Positions 1-11,178 of a stretch of 64,000 bases of DNA are shown here, in pieces. The notes under the pieces are model-generated. The model did not search any database, was not told the DNA's origin, and worked only from the letters and a program-made list of their open reading frames with translations. The DNA comes from Hydnum rufescens UP504 (Eukaryota; Basidiomycota; Agaricomycetes; Cantharellales; Hydnaceae). The position numbers were made by a program, and so were the translations under genes. Where the stretch lies: positions 177,637 through 241,636 of the forward strand of contig MU128954.1 in assembly GCA_014904985.1 (NCBI GenBank), written 5' to 3'. Each line of letters opens with the position of its first letter. Positions within the stretch are counted from its first letter, which is position 1.

Positions 1-192
1 ACCGTCATCTTCTTCGCATTTTTGGACAATATATATATTATATAGTATATATTACACATCTACATCCTTACTATTAATATGTACTGTGCTTGCAGCGCCA
101 GCACTTGGGCGCTTCTTGATTACCGGCAATTGCCGGGTTGAATTGCAAGTACGCAGCCACACCCCGTAACAGCCAGAAAGGCGACACCACGA

Positions 193-328
193 CCACACAC
201 CCGCGGCGGCGGGTGTGTGGTACTAATTAAGGTGAGTTCCCCTCCTCCTGTGGCGCAAAAAGAGCAGCGAAAGCTGCTCTTTTTGCGCTGATTTTAGTTC
301 TTAACTAATACATTAGTTATTATTCTAG
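193..328. repeat. Double-hairpin unit 1 with intron-like signals
   Basis: Hairpin A (193-220) has a perfect 12-bp stem (CCACACACCCGC) and a 4-nt loop. Hairpin B (253-288) has a perfect 16-bp stem (GCGCAAAAAGAGCAGC) closed by a GAAA tetraloop. Between them is AAG|GTGAGT at 232, a good 5' splice site. After hairpin B come a CTAAT branch-like box and TTCTAG at 323-328, giving a putative 97-nt intron that contains hairpin B. The flanks are C/A-rich without a convincing reading frame. The structure is directly visible; that it is spliced is inference. Confidence 0.75.
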
Positions 329-435
329 GTTATCGGCCAGAAGCAGCAAAACGACGACCGCCGAACGAACCACCCCCCCCAGAAATGAAGAGGCGACCCG
401 CCAACGACGGCTGGCCAGCCAAAACCCAGACGGAA

Positions 436-585
436 CCACACACCCGCTTCGGCGGGTGCGTGGTAGCTTTAAGGTAAGCATCTGTACAACCACGCGAAAG
501 GAGCAGCATATGCTGCTCCTTTTGCGTGGCTTTTTTTTTTTTCTTTTTTACTAACTTATTATTTATTATTCTATATTCTCATTTG
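436..585. repeat. Double-hairpin unit 2 with intron-like signals
   Basis: Hairpin A (436-463) has a UUCG-type loop and one non-canonical pair (A/C on this strand, G-U on the other). Hairpin B (490-529) is a 20-bp near-perfect palindrome with one G-T pair, sharing AGGAGCAGC/GCTGCTCCT with the other units. AAG|GTAAGC at 474 precedes hairpin B; a T-run (about 531-549) and ACTAAC follow it. No clear acceptor AG was found, so this copy may be decayed. The phrase CAGACGGAACCACACACCC before hairpin A also occurs in unit 3. Confidence 0.72.
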
Positions 586-727
586 AACCACCAACGAAGC
601 CCCGCCAAAACGAAAGCTACGAACATAACCCGAAAACCCCAACCAACGAAACCCGCCCCCGATCGGCTAACCAGACGAAACCCACGACCGGAAACCCACG
701 ACGCAAGACCATAAAGCACAGACGGAA

Positions 728-862
728 CCACACACCCGCTTCGGCGGTGTGTGGTAATATTAGGTACGTCTAATCCACCCGTGCCAAAAGAGCAGCTTCT
801 GCTGCTCTTTTGGCACTCCTGTTTTCTTTTTTTTACTAAGGTATTATTATTCGTTCTTATAG
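728..862. repeat. Double-hairpin unit 3 with intron-like signals
   Basis: Hairpin A (728-754) keeps the TTCG loop but has lost one G of the right arm. Hairpin B (781-816) has a perfect 16-bp stem (GTGCCAAAAGAGCAGC) with loop TTCT. Its base differs from unit 1 at several positions on both arms, so pairing is kept. GTACGT at 764 and a T-run, ACTAAG and TTATAG ending at 862 frame a putative 99-nt intron, nearly the same length as in unit 1. Confidence 0.75.
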
Positions 863-990
863 GTTCCTTCCCTCCGTGAAAAACATTGTCACCCCCATGG
901 AAATATTGGGTCCTTAACAGCCGGCCTAGGGTGGAGCTTGGAGGCGACTAAACCCCCAGTGGGTCTTTTGCGTAAAGGCCCATCGGAACG

Positions 991-3066
991 TCATAATGCA
1001 GTGGCATTTTCCATTTCCACATCCCCGTCGTCACCCACTAGCCCGAAATCTTCACCAACCATGCCCCTCCCTGCATCATCTTGTACATCCCCAAGGCCCT
1101 TCTGTGCCCGATGGAGAGACTTAGCAATCTCTGCCGCTGCTTTTTCGTCGTTTTGCTTCGGCTGCTTTTTGCCGCTGTATCCGTCGTTCCGAAACGAGAG
1201 TCGACTTGGCAATGCTGTTATCATATCTGACGTTGTGTTGGGATGAGTTAGCTATTCATCATACACAAAGATGACAAGATACGGAGAGGCACCGACATTT
1301 TGATTGTGTGGAGGATGTAACCCCCCGATCCTGACGCGGACATGATAGGGTGTGTCCGACCTGGGAGGACCTGGAACCGAAGTATTTCGTGTGCCGAACG
1401 GGCCTGCCATTCCAACATACAGGAGCAGCTCACCTGATATTTTCGTAACCAGCTTTCTGTAATATTAGGAGCTAGGTATTGGGGTTGCGACCGCATCTTG
1501 CTCTGTGCTTCTGTCAAGACCTACATTATCCCAGAGCAATTGATATTGGACGTAGAAAATAAGGATGAACCTGAAGATTTACCTGAAGATATGGACTTTG
1601 CACGACGATGTGCGCGGAACCGCCGAGGTACGGAACAAGTTTTTCTACCACGGAAAATGGTTCATACTGACTCGCAACGATCAGTCTATTGCTCAAATGA
1701 AAGGGGAGGGAAACATCAGGATTCGAAATTCTCGTTCAAATGCAGGCGACAATGCCGGTCAAGCACCACCCACGCATCCCATTCCCGGAAAAAAGCTCTT
1801 CTCTTGCGGCTTGAAGAACAAGATACATCTGCCGTCTTCGTGACACGCGTTGACTTTCTCTGTCAAGTTTTCGTTGGAGAGGATTCGAATCCACGGAGGT
1901 AGTTATTTGGGGTGTTTCCGAATAATCATGGACTATACGTCATACGATGTCAAGACCAGGGATACTATGGATAATGAACGAAAATTGGGAGCCTTGCCTG
2001 GTTCCCAGTCTTCTTCTATCTGCGCCCAATTTAAGCTCGTCACAAGAGGCTCCAGCAGCTTAGGCGAAAAGTTCATCGCTGACACGCAGGGATAAGCAGG
2101 AGCTTGTGCACAGTCAGATATAGCCACGACACGCCCCTTGCCTAATACAGATACGATTTCAGAAAACGATCGGTAAGAATTTCGGCGTCCATCTTGCCTC
2201 CCAGCCGCTCCAACACGGCAGCAATTATTAGACCCCCGGAATCGTCTACGACCAGGACGCGCGATGAAGATTGCACATTGCCATAACTCAATATCTGACC
2301 CAAAGTATCCGGTCGCAATACACGCACGCGGCCAGGATCTTTCGAGAACCAGTAATCGCATACATTGAACATAGTAGGTTCAATGACGGTGACCTGTTTT
2401 GAAAACCTGAAGTTATGGGACAGCGGTGAGGTGTTTTCGTTTCCGTTCGTCATCGGGAAACCGCTCGACGGACTTGGCTTCTTTACGTTTTTTGTATTTG
2501 TCCTTACTGTACTCAGTCTTAAGTTCATAATTGCATGCTGCTCTATTTGCCTCTTTATTATGTCCTGCAACATACCATTGCATTAGCACATTGTATAGTA
2601 AGAACGAGATGAAAAGCACCGATGCATGTGCTCCAGACTTCTTAAGGGCTTCAATTTCGTCGAAAGTTAGAGGTTGGACGTAGGCTCCATCATTGATCAT
2701 TTCGTTATTCGCATCAGTATCATCTGAAACAAAGAGTGAGAATAAAGGTGAGGCAAGGAGGTATCTTGACAGACCTAGTTCCTCTAGTGTCTGCGGGGGC
2801 TGAAGTACCAGAGTGCCGTTGACAATGTCATAGGTGAATCCGGGGGCTTTACCGACCAATTCACGAGCAGGGAAACTCCCGTATTTTCCCAAATTGGCCG
2901 AACTGTCTTTTATTCAATAAATTTACGGAAACCACATTGATATCGTGCCCGGAGCTCACGCCTTGCGATCGACTTTAATACTGCGGATCTCGCCGCTCGG
3001 GAGTTGATAGAGGACTATGTCATCGAACTTTATCAGATACGACATTGCTGAGCTTGATTGCTCCAT
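991..3066 (-). CDS. TRM6: tRNA (adenine-58-N1)-methyltransferase non-catalytic subunit TRM6
   Basis: This is the RNA-binding partner of Trm61 in the nuclear complex that makes m1A58 in tRNA, including initiator tRNA. Recognisable family blocks lie in order on the minus strand, in separate exons: LPSGEIRSIKVDRK (N-terminus), GKYGSFPARELVGKAPGFTY, QPLTFDEIEALKKSGAHAS, EPTMFNVCDYWFSKDPGR, RPDTLGQILSYGN with the degenerate Rossmann strand VLVVDDSGGL, AYPCVSAMNFSP, then SQPQYLAPNITESWLRKYQ and VLPGRTHPIMSASGSGGYIL. As is typical of TRM6, the catalytic SAM motif is degenerate. The start at 3066 (MEQSSSAMSYLIKFDD) is the best upstream Met of the first block. The acidic/lysine-rich last exon down to 991 is less certain. 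Divergent from prefoldin, 84 bp away. Confidence 0.85.
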
Positions 3067-3150
3067 CTTGGGAAAGAAGAAGACGAAGACTGTACAACGA
3101 CTGCCAAGGCGCAGTGTTACGCTCGGCAATCCCCGAACAGATTCAACGTG
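3067..3150. promoter_or_regulatory. Bidirectional promoter TRM6/PFD1
   Basis: Only 84 bp separate the two divergent start codons, so both genes must share promoter DNA or have overlapping 5' leaders. No TATA box or known element was recognised; the role is inferred from the layout. Confidence 0.45.
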
Positions 3151-3707
3151 ATGTCCCAACTTCCAGATGATACCCTACGCAAGGTATATCTCTTTATATT
3201 CATCGAGGGCGTGGTCGTTGAAGCAATCCCTCAGATTCTGGCTCAAATCCAACAAACAGCTCACCAATCATCTCGCAATCTCTCCTTGTCGCGGGCACAA
3301 ACTGCCCAGAAGGACAAAGAACGACGAATTCTGCAGTTGACGATCGCAGAAATAGGCACCTTCCCAAGAACTGAGGCTGTGAAGCTATATAAGGGCGTCG
3401 GGAAGATGTCAGTCCATATTCGCACCGTGAAACGTACTCTACCTTACCCTAAATCTCTCTCTAGGTTCGTGAACGTCCCTCGGGACGCAATGGAGAAAGA
3501 TTTGAGAAACCAAGAGAAGGAGCTTTCCGATGATATCGTCAACTTGAATAAAAAGAGCAAATATCTGGAGAAGCAATACCAGGAGGCCAGCGCTCAGCTT
3601 CGCGATATAGTGAGTTCTATTGATTCATCGTCAAGGTTCTGCTTGGCCGAGCAGCTTGCTGATCTAATGTTGTCCATCAGTTCCATAGTTCCGAGTCTAA
3701 ATCATGA
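3151..3707 (+). CDS. PFD1: Prefoldin subunit 1
   Basis: Beta-type subunit of the hexameric prefoldin co-chaperone, which hands nascent actin and tubulin to the CCT chaperonin in the cytosol. Four exons fit exactly: 3151-3183, 3235-3407, 3465-3609 and 3681-3707, with GT-AG introns of 51, 57 and 71 nt. The 125-aa product has the family order: MSQLPDDTLRK, the first helix QQTAHQSSRNLSLSRAQTAQ, KDKERRILQLTI, the hairpin KLYKGVGKMFVNVPRDAMEK, then the second coiled-coil helix NLNKKSKYLEKQYQEASAQL. Taking the last intron gives the usual ending RDIFHSS and an early stop, instead of the unrelated 49 residues of read-through. Length and architecture match the family. Confidence 0.9.
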
Positions 3708-6365
3708 ATTACCTACTGTGGCATCACTGCTGGAATGTGTGACGTCGGTCAAAGGTTCGAAGCCATCAATATCCCTGAGACTACATATTCCGATATTTTA
3801 TTCTCGTGGGCCTTCACTCAATGCGAGATATCCATTGCTTGTTCATGACTCGTGAGTACTCCGATCATTTTGATCGTTTCTTTCACACATCAGTCTGTGA
3901 AAATTTCATCTTAGCCACATCATTGCCGGATTTTCCTGTCTCCATAGGTGATGTGTCAGTCTGCTGCCTCATCAATATTAATTGAAGTGTGTGTGGTCCA
4001 TCCCGCCCATATTGTATTGTGTGAAACCGCCGTAACTTCCGTTCTGCGAATTCGCCGCCGCCCTCTGTGATTGGTTTGACTTTGCAAGGCTTCCAGCCAA
4101 CGTGTATTGATTTGCATGTTGTGAACCCTCAATGGATAAGTAAATGATCTTGCGGCCGTCCAGTGGTGGCTTTGGCACCACACTCTACACATTGCTCCCC
4201 GGAAGTGCTCGACTGACGAGCGGATTTCTTCCATGTTGCTGATCATGGCCTACCATGTTTGGTAATACGCATTGCGTTTATGATACGTGACGTCGGATGA
4301 CCGACTTCTACTATTGCGGAGACACGAGTCAGTGACTTCTCATTCCGGGCGCACTCTCAGCTGTCCATCGATATTTCACCTTTTCTTCGGGACACTCACC
4401 CAGGCTCTGGCTATCCAAAGATTCCAAAGAAAATCCATCTGCGGACTCTGAAATGCAATACACCTCCGGGTTCGTTCCATCGCTAGAAACAATACATCTA
4501 AGTCTGGCCGCAGGTTCTCGTCGCGCACCAGGAGCACTTGAATTATTCATATGCGCCGGTCGGTTGGTACAATTGACTTAGGCCTCCATCGTTCTTTCCG
4601 CGTCTTATGCTCGCGGTGTTCCTCCTTGACATCGCTCTGGGAACCCGCTTTGCCTATCGATTCTAATTGACCCCGTATCTTCCCGGTCTATCACTCATCA
4701 GATGAGCTTCCTGCAGGCATTGATCGTGACACGATCGATATCACTGCTTTGCCTATGGCTGCGCTCGGCGGATACTATCACACAATCGCACTTTAACTAT
4801 TCCTCGTGAAAGATCAAAAATGTACCTTCTCATCTATCATGATGAAAGCGATCCCGTCATTATCCTATACAGTAGTCTCGTAACCGGACCCTCTTGTCAG
4901 AGGGTCCAAAATTGGGGGTTCCGTTGAATTGGGCAACATGCTTCCGAAACTAGCGATGTTGATGAAATATTTTGGCTGATCTTGGAATGGAAATGTAAGC
5001 CGAAGGATCAGACGATTCATTGCCTGTGAGCTTGTACCCAGCGATTGCTTGTTCCAAAGGTCACTTGGTTCTGGGACCAAGCGAAGCTTCTATCGCTAGT
5101 TGAGAAGGGAGCCGGGTCTCCCCAAGGCTGAACACGACACATTTTAAAATCAGCCATAATACCCGCCATCCCCGACGAAGACTTTTATGATTGGCTGGAC
5201 CGGAAGCATGTTGTCCAAGTCCCATTTCCCAGACTCTGACAAAAGGGTCTGGTATCAAAACAGTAGTGGAACCTCGCAAAAGGCGGATTCCCTGCATCGT
5301 GTTGCAGTGTCTCCTGCATTTGAGATTCTGTGCCTTTTTTATTCTTCCCCGAAATGTTATAGCGCTCTCTGAAGATAATGTATCCAAATACCTCCTTGTC
5401 TTGCATCTTTTAGAATCTCGTCTTGGTCCTGGAGCATCATGGCTCGCGCAGTCTTATCCTTTCGACGTGAAGGAAATCGGTTTCTCGTCAGCTGCGACAA
5501 TTGTCCAAGTCACCACGTCGATTTGGAGACGCAGTTCGCCCCACTCGCGAAATTGCTCGACAACTCGTCAATCTACATCCCCTCTAATAGACGGCCCAAT
5601 GGGCTCTACTGCTCTTCCAGGCAAAAGATTCTATCAACCCCTATTCGTCACGGTCTCACCTCTGGAGGCATAATCTCCAGATCATACTCAACGACGCCAG
5701 GGCCCCGGGGATCCAAGAAATCAGAGGGTTTTCAATAGTCCTCTGGCGATAGGGGGGCTCAATCAGAGTTCACAAACGAGATAGGAATGGGGCACACCCT
5801 CAGACCTCCTTTGTAAGCACGTTTTTACAGTACATTCCTTTACCCTCCGTTGGAGATGTTGACTTCAGTGTACGTTACGCCCTCCCTACGCGAGAACTGT
5901 ATGGAAACCTTGACACACCAAATACACAACGTGAGAAATATAACTGCCCTTGGAGGGCCTCGAGGTCGGCCTCGGCTGGGGGGCCTGGTATCTACTTGAT
6001 TTCATGCCGGACGGGATAGCTTACATCCTGGATCGAGTACGTGTAGCAGTGCCCTCATTCACAACTCGAAACCTGACATATAGCGCCAGCACTACACGGG
6101 AGTCATTATTCAAAGCTGTCGACGGTACGGCACGACGTAGGGTTCATTCATTTCTTTGTTGAATCCTACCACGAGGAATGGTATTTTTTGTCTTGAAGTT
6201 GTAACATGTATCGATGTAAACTACAATGGATACCCAATATTCCATAATTATTATTATGCGGGAACATAGAACAAGGAATGCGTATGTAAACATTGCAAGT
6301 AGAAGTGACGGTCAGTGGATAAGGAAAACCGTATGATAAAATAAACCTTCATCGCTATCGTCCGA
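3708..6365. other. Gene-poor interval
   Basis: No reading frame here looks like a known protein, and short open frames on both strands overlap without codon logic. The only structured element noticed is the hairpin-bearing repeat end at 4873-4907. The interval probably contains decayed repeats. Confidence 0.5.
4873..4907 (+). repeat. Repeat end related to the 18.8 kb TIR
   Basis: TAGTCTCGTAACCGGACCCT followed by CTTGTCAGAGGGTCC matches, with a few differences, the reverse complement of 18795-18833 (TAGACTCGTGACCAGTTCCC then TCTTACCAGAGGGTCTGG). Both contain a CCCTCT-N4-AGAGGG hairpin. No partner arm was found nearby, so it looks like a solo or decayed end. Confidence 0.5.
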
Positions 6366-9329
6366 TTACCACTTGGGACATAATTTCTCCCAAAAGGAAG
6401 AGGCCTCCTCAAGGTATACAAATCCACTCCCAATCCCTTTGATCGAGCCTCCTCTTCGTCGAATCCGGATCCAACGTTCTTCCTCCCATTCGCCACCTTT
6501 CTCCGCCTTTGAGTCCTCCACGAGTGGAGAGCTGTGAGGTAGAGGATACCACCACTTCAAGACTTGGCCATCGAGCTCCCATTCACTTCCCTCACTAGCC
6601 TCGATGTCGAGTGCCAGCGGTACATCGCGTCCCGCCCATGTTGCCCACACAGGAGCTTGAGAATCACCGTGCCCGAGAGCCGAGATAGTGGAGGATGGAA
6701 GCACCGCCGTACTATCGCTGATGGCTGTCGTCCTCCCTGAGACCGACATCGCTGTCCCCGGGCGCAAGCTGGTCCGTGGGGGAGACACATCGGATGGTTC
6801 TCGATATGTGCTCTGTGATGGGCGAGGTCGGGGAAGGAACGGATCAGCGGCGTAATGGACGAGGGGGATATAAATTTCCGTTGGTATAGCATCGCCTTTC
6901 TCAGTGTCTTGGCTCGAGCGCGGACTTCCATATGCTCTGGAGGTGGCAGACCTTGATGCGTCCTGGATGGCTTGGGCATCCGCCGTTGAAACTCGGACAG
7001 TGAGTTTAAAATCTGCACGTGCGATGTTGAAGCTCATTTGTGTTGGCACACCAACTACAGCTATTGGCCAAGGACGAACGAACGCGCCGACTGCCCGAGC
7101 ACCGTTTGTCAGGAAGTCGTATAGGTTGGAAGCATAAGCCCCAGTTGAGTACGTGGTTACAACAGACGCAACACTGGGATTCGCCATATCACGAAGGGAG
7201 ATACCAGGGTAGGGGGCTGCATCATCTTCGAAAGTCGAAAGGGTCGTCAATGAAGCATTATCAGAGGCAAGATTTTGTGGGAGGACCGGGGTGTTGCGTT
7301 GAGGATCGGAGGTAAAGTCGGGAAGGAGTCGTGAGTTTGAACGTTCGTTCATTGTTGTGGCAACATCTGAACCGCTATCAACGCCCATCTGGTAGGTACT
7401 CGAGCCTTCTCGGGCAAGCAGATCGTCAGAACTCCAGAGACTCAAATCCTCTAGATTCCACCCGTCACCCCATTCATGATTATTGTCAGTGCAGTACGTC
7501 CATATCGTCCAGTTCAAACTATTCGTTCCGTCGGCCGCATTGAGACTGGCGTCTAATGCCTTTTGCTGCTGAGTATAATCGCCTAAGTATCGACCATTGT
7601 CCTCATATCCATAGGAGCGCTTTCCGTCCATGTCGAACGGAGTGCCGATTTCACCAATTAGTGTTGGATAGTCTCCAAGCGCTTCCTTCGCGTCATCAAG
7701 GAACATGGCAAGTTGATCTTGCAGAGATCTTCGGATCGCCCATTCACCAACACGGAGGGATTGGAGCACGTTTGAATATTTTCCTCGAAGGAGCCCGAGG
7801 GCGTCCGCATTGAACCAGTTCCAGTGGCGCGTGACAAGTGTCAACCCATCATAATAGTGAGGGGCATAGCAAGCACGACCACGTAGATCATCGTCGTCTA
7901 GTCGCGGCGGGCAGACAAATACGGGAGGTTGAATGAAATGAATGCAATCGGGGTGAGCGGATCGAATGCGCTGTGAGTAGTGACGCCAATGAGGACGCCA
8001 ATAGTCGGCGACGAAAACGATTCGGCGCGAAGGGTCAAAGGGAGGTGCCTTGAAGTAGTCTGGTATCAATATGTAACCGGATTCCGGATCCCACACGTCG
8101 TGTAGCGCCCAGATACAGGTACCAAGCTTCCACTCCTTGCCACGCTTCCACCTCCATCGAGGATTCACTCCATCCGGCTCATCCTCTGGGTCCATCCAAG
8201 CTTTGATACCCTTGGGATCAACTGTGATGGTGCCCTCCCGCTTCGGTCCTAATGCACCGAAGGACCAATATTCCACGGTTTGTTCCATCCCCATGCCAAG
8301 TCTAAAACTTTGTGCGGGGGTTGGCCGACTACCCTTTTTCATCGCCTGGTCGGAAGCAAAATCGTTAAGATTTTCATGTCCGAGATAACCCTCCCCTGGT
8401 TCATTCATCGATTCCCAACCGATAACACATTCATCATTGAGGTCGCCAGCCGCCGCTATCCGATCAGCGAGCTTCCCGAGCGCTTCTATATAATGCAGGT
8501 TGAGGTAGTCTTGAATGTTGACTCCATCGATTATACATTTTGGTGCGAAGTCTCGTCCAGCGAAAAATAGGGTGAATACGGTTTGTGCAGCAAGGCGGAA
8601 ATAGTTGGTGGACCAAATCATGGCTGGAAATGAAGCGGGGTCTGGATCTTCAGCAGAGGGATATTCTGAGTGTAGCACAGTCGCTTGAGTAGCTGTGAAA
8701 TTTCTCGGTTGGAAACCACACGCTGCTAACGTCCAAAAAGGCGCCCCGGACCCGCCGGAAAACCGAGACCACTAGAAAATAAATCAGCTACTCCTCTGAT
8801 TGTGGCTGAGGCCAGAGCGATATGCATACCAGATCCTGGTGTGGATCCATGAAGATTCTGAACCCAAAGTCTTTACATCTCCGAAGGACCCGTACGGTGT
8901 AATCCATGAATTCGTAGTCAAACTTGCCGCTATGTGCACCAAATGACAGGTTGGCAGATGAACTAAAAAGAGGGGAGGTGCCTTTCGGACTTACGGTCCC
9001 TCGTGCTCTAACGCCTCCCAGGTAACAACGTAGCGTAGCATGTTGAAGCCCCACCCCCGCAAACGTGCAAGATGAATGTCTGCCGATCCATCATCAAGAT
9101 TGAGAGGGCGACCAACGAAGCTCTCTCCCCCTGCTTCGGCGGACTCCCAGAATCCTTCTAAGGTTTGGCTAGGTGAATCCAAGGGGGCCTTTGTGGACCC
9201 TGAAAGGTTGACACCACGCAAGAGTAATGATCTTCCCGATGTATCCATAAATCTGGCCTCGCATGTATGGACATAACCATTAGGTAGAGGGAGGCCAGTG
9301 ACCCTCGACAAAGACGGGACGCGAGGCAT
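6366..9329 (-). CDS. GH5 steryl-beta-glucosidase / glycoceramidase-like hydrolase
   Basis: Resembles the fungal GH5_12 enzymes (EGCrP2/Sgl1 type) that remove glucose from ergosteryl glucoside, and the related EGCrP1 glucosylceramidases. Exon 1 from 9329 carries [20 protein letters not shown] and GVNLSGSTK, then [21 protein letters not shown] short middle exon has [20 protein letters not shown] and MDPHQDL; a long last exon starts at [13 protein letters not shown]. The predicted acid/base is Glu in [11 protein letters not shown] and the nucleophile Glu in [29 protein letters not shown] is the usual family block near the end of the barrel, and a C-terminal beta-type domain follows to LCPKW. There is no clear signal peptide, matching the intracellular family members. 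Substrate (sterol versus ceramide) cannot be fixed from sequence. Confidence 0.85.
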
Positions 9330-9354
9330 AAGAAATCGAACGACAAGGGAGCTA

Positions 9355-9366
9355 CGGCAACTGCCG
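9355..9366. promoter_or_regulatory. CGGCAACTGCCG palindrome upstream of GH5 gene
   Basis: A near-perfect 12-bp palindrome 26 bp upstream of the GH5 start. On the minus strand it reads ACAATAGGCTCGGCAGTTGC, sharing ACAATAG-N3-4-CGGCAGTTGCCG with the block upstream of the STE6-like gene at 28377-28388. Regulatory function is inferred; it could equally be a repeat fragment. Confidence 0.35.
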
Positions 9367-10369
9367 AGCCTATTGTGGCTAGTAAGAAACGAAATATTAT
9401 CCGCAGCTGTAAGTTGGCGCCAGAAAACAGGGCGCCCTGCCATCCCTATATCTTTATCGGCGTAATATGTTGGCGCAGAACTCCGCGCCCTACGTGAGGC
9501 AGGCTCGGGGGGTCCCGAAAACCGGTGAACATTGGTTACCATAAAAGGTAACATCGCGCGGCCCGGAATTAGCCGCGACACAGAAAATGGGAGATCCTCA
9601 AATCTCCTCTATGTAATCAGAACCAAAGGATTCTGTTTGCATTGGATGCTTTACCTCCCAAATTAGTCAATCTGCACCCAAAGATTTAGTTATAATGTAC
9701 CACACTGTCTATCCTAGAGCTTGCGCGGGTCCTAATGGTGCATTCATATTATTGAAAATTTGAAGTCCAACTACTATTGGTAAACCTGATCATGCTGGAT
9801 CATTGGTGCATGCACTTTCCTGCACTTTCCTCAAGTCTTGGTTTGGCTGCAGCCTCTAGATCTATTCATATAATGAAGTTCAACATCCAAGGTTAGCTTA
9901 GGAATGAATAAGCATATATGCGGCAGTCTCCCATGTAGCCAGGCTATGTTTTGTAAGCATAATATGTGAGATAGGTGGTGAAAGTGATGGATCGGCAAGA
10001 CTCGACTGCTCAAGTGAATAGGCAATGACGGGAAGAAGATCCTTGTTATTTGATGAGCCTAAATGTAAGCGGTGTACTTAGCGTATTCTTATAGGCTCAT
10101 CAACTGCGCTACAAATGACCCAAAGTGGCATTCTTAGACGGAAGAAAAGACGGCTCTTGCCGATGTTTTCCTCCGCCGTTGTAGCTACTCTACTTACACA
10201 AGCCCCGCCGAACTTCCTTACCTAGTTATCCCCATCCCTGCTTGCAACCTCGTTACTGTCATCCCACGTAGTTAGGTACAGTAAACCGCTCTCGGCACCT
10301 TCCGCGCCTACACGGGACACAAATCAGATTGTCTCTCTCTCTCTACTTACACAAGCTGATGACATAATC
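9367..10369. other. Intergenic, no gene seen
   Basis: AT-richer DNA with TC-rich runs (CTCTCTCTCT near 10331). No coding frame or RNA gene could be supported. Confidence 0.5.
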
Positions 10370-11178
10370 CTACGCCAGTCCCCTTACACTAAGCCGCCTT
10401 TTATAGCATTTACAAGAGGATGGAAAGCACATGAAAGCGGAATAGAACAGAGAAGAGATGTCCGAGTACCGATGCGCCGGCAAGGAAAAGCAAAAAGTTT
10501 CCGGCAAAACGTACGATTCAAGGTGTAGATTGGTGAGTCCGTATGGCACGACTTCCTTGCTAATGCTGGATGAAATAGCCCAGTCTCTGTGTGGATTGGG
10601 CAGGTTCTCATATGTGTGGATGTCCGAACACCAAATTGTGGTGTCCCAATTCGGCCCGCACCGAAGTTGAGACCCGAATCGAAGTCCAGGTGGTGATAGT
10701 GGTGGTGGAGCTCTATATACTGCTTCGGGCTGCCTACTAGCTATAAGGTGCCTAAGGTCCTTGTACATGTTATACAGTGATAAATATTCTTTCGCGTCTC
10801 CCCTTCTCTCATTAAGTAACCTTTGGACTCGTAGTGATTCCCCATCAGGCTCCAGGAGGACTCCTGCGAGCTCTAGTAGGGGGGATCCCGGGTCACTGGT
10901 TTCGAGGCCGATTTTGGCCAAAAACATGTATGTAGATTCACTGATTTGGGGGGTGGGATCGGCTCCAAACATTGTAAAAATAAAACAGAACTGCCTGTAT
11001 CTGATGCAAAATGAAAGCCCTTGGATTCCGATGCACGGCAGACCTGAGAAATAGCACAGAGGAGACTTGTAGCTTGAAGTTGTCGGGGTCGTATGTGGAT
11101 GTATCCGAGAAGCACGTGATCCCCTGTTTCCAAGGAGTGGTAGTCGCGATGAGTCGTCATCATTGTCACCCTCTGCAT
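10370..11178 (-). CDS. Unrecognised protein with one hydrophobic segment
   Basis: Two exons fit in frame: 11178-11044 and 10990-10370, joined across a 53-nt GT-AG intron (10991-11043). They give a 251-aa product. The join creates a continuous hydrophobic stretch, ATSLLCAISQFCFIFTMFG, at about residues 36-54, which is broken in either exon alone and supports the model. The following segment (ISESTYMFLAKIGLETSDPG, then LLELAGVLLEPDGESLRVQR) reads like a folded domain, but I do not recognise a family. The end, after about residue 150, is low-complexity and may instead contain another intron. No function is proposed. Confidence 0.4.

Noticed and set aside
253..288. Hairpin B followed by T-runs read as bacterial-type terminators
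   Set aside because: The host is a fungus, the T-run is absent after unit 1 and there are no adjacent bacterial-type genes; splice-like signals explain the layout better.
1862..1886. GGATTCGAATCC resembling a tRNA T-loop
   Set aside because: It lies within the TRM6 gene and no other tRNA arms are present.
3708..3855. Extension of prefoldin 1 to an in-frame stop at 3855
   Set aside because: A GT-AG intron (3610-3680) gives the conserved RDIFHSS ending and normal length; the read-through tail has no family resemblance.
5191..5673. 160-residue plus-strand frame as a gene
   Set aside because: Overlaps other equally long frames on both strands, no family blocks and no splice or start context.
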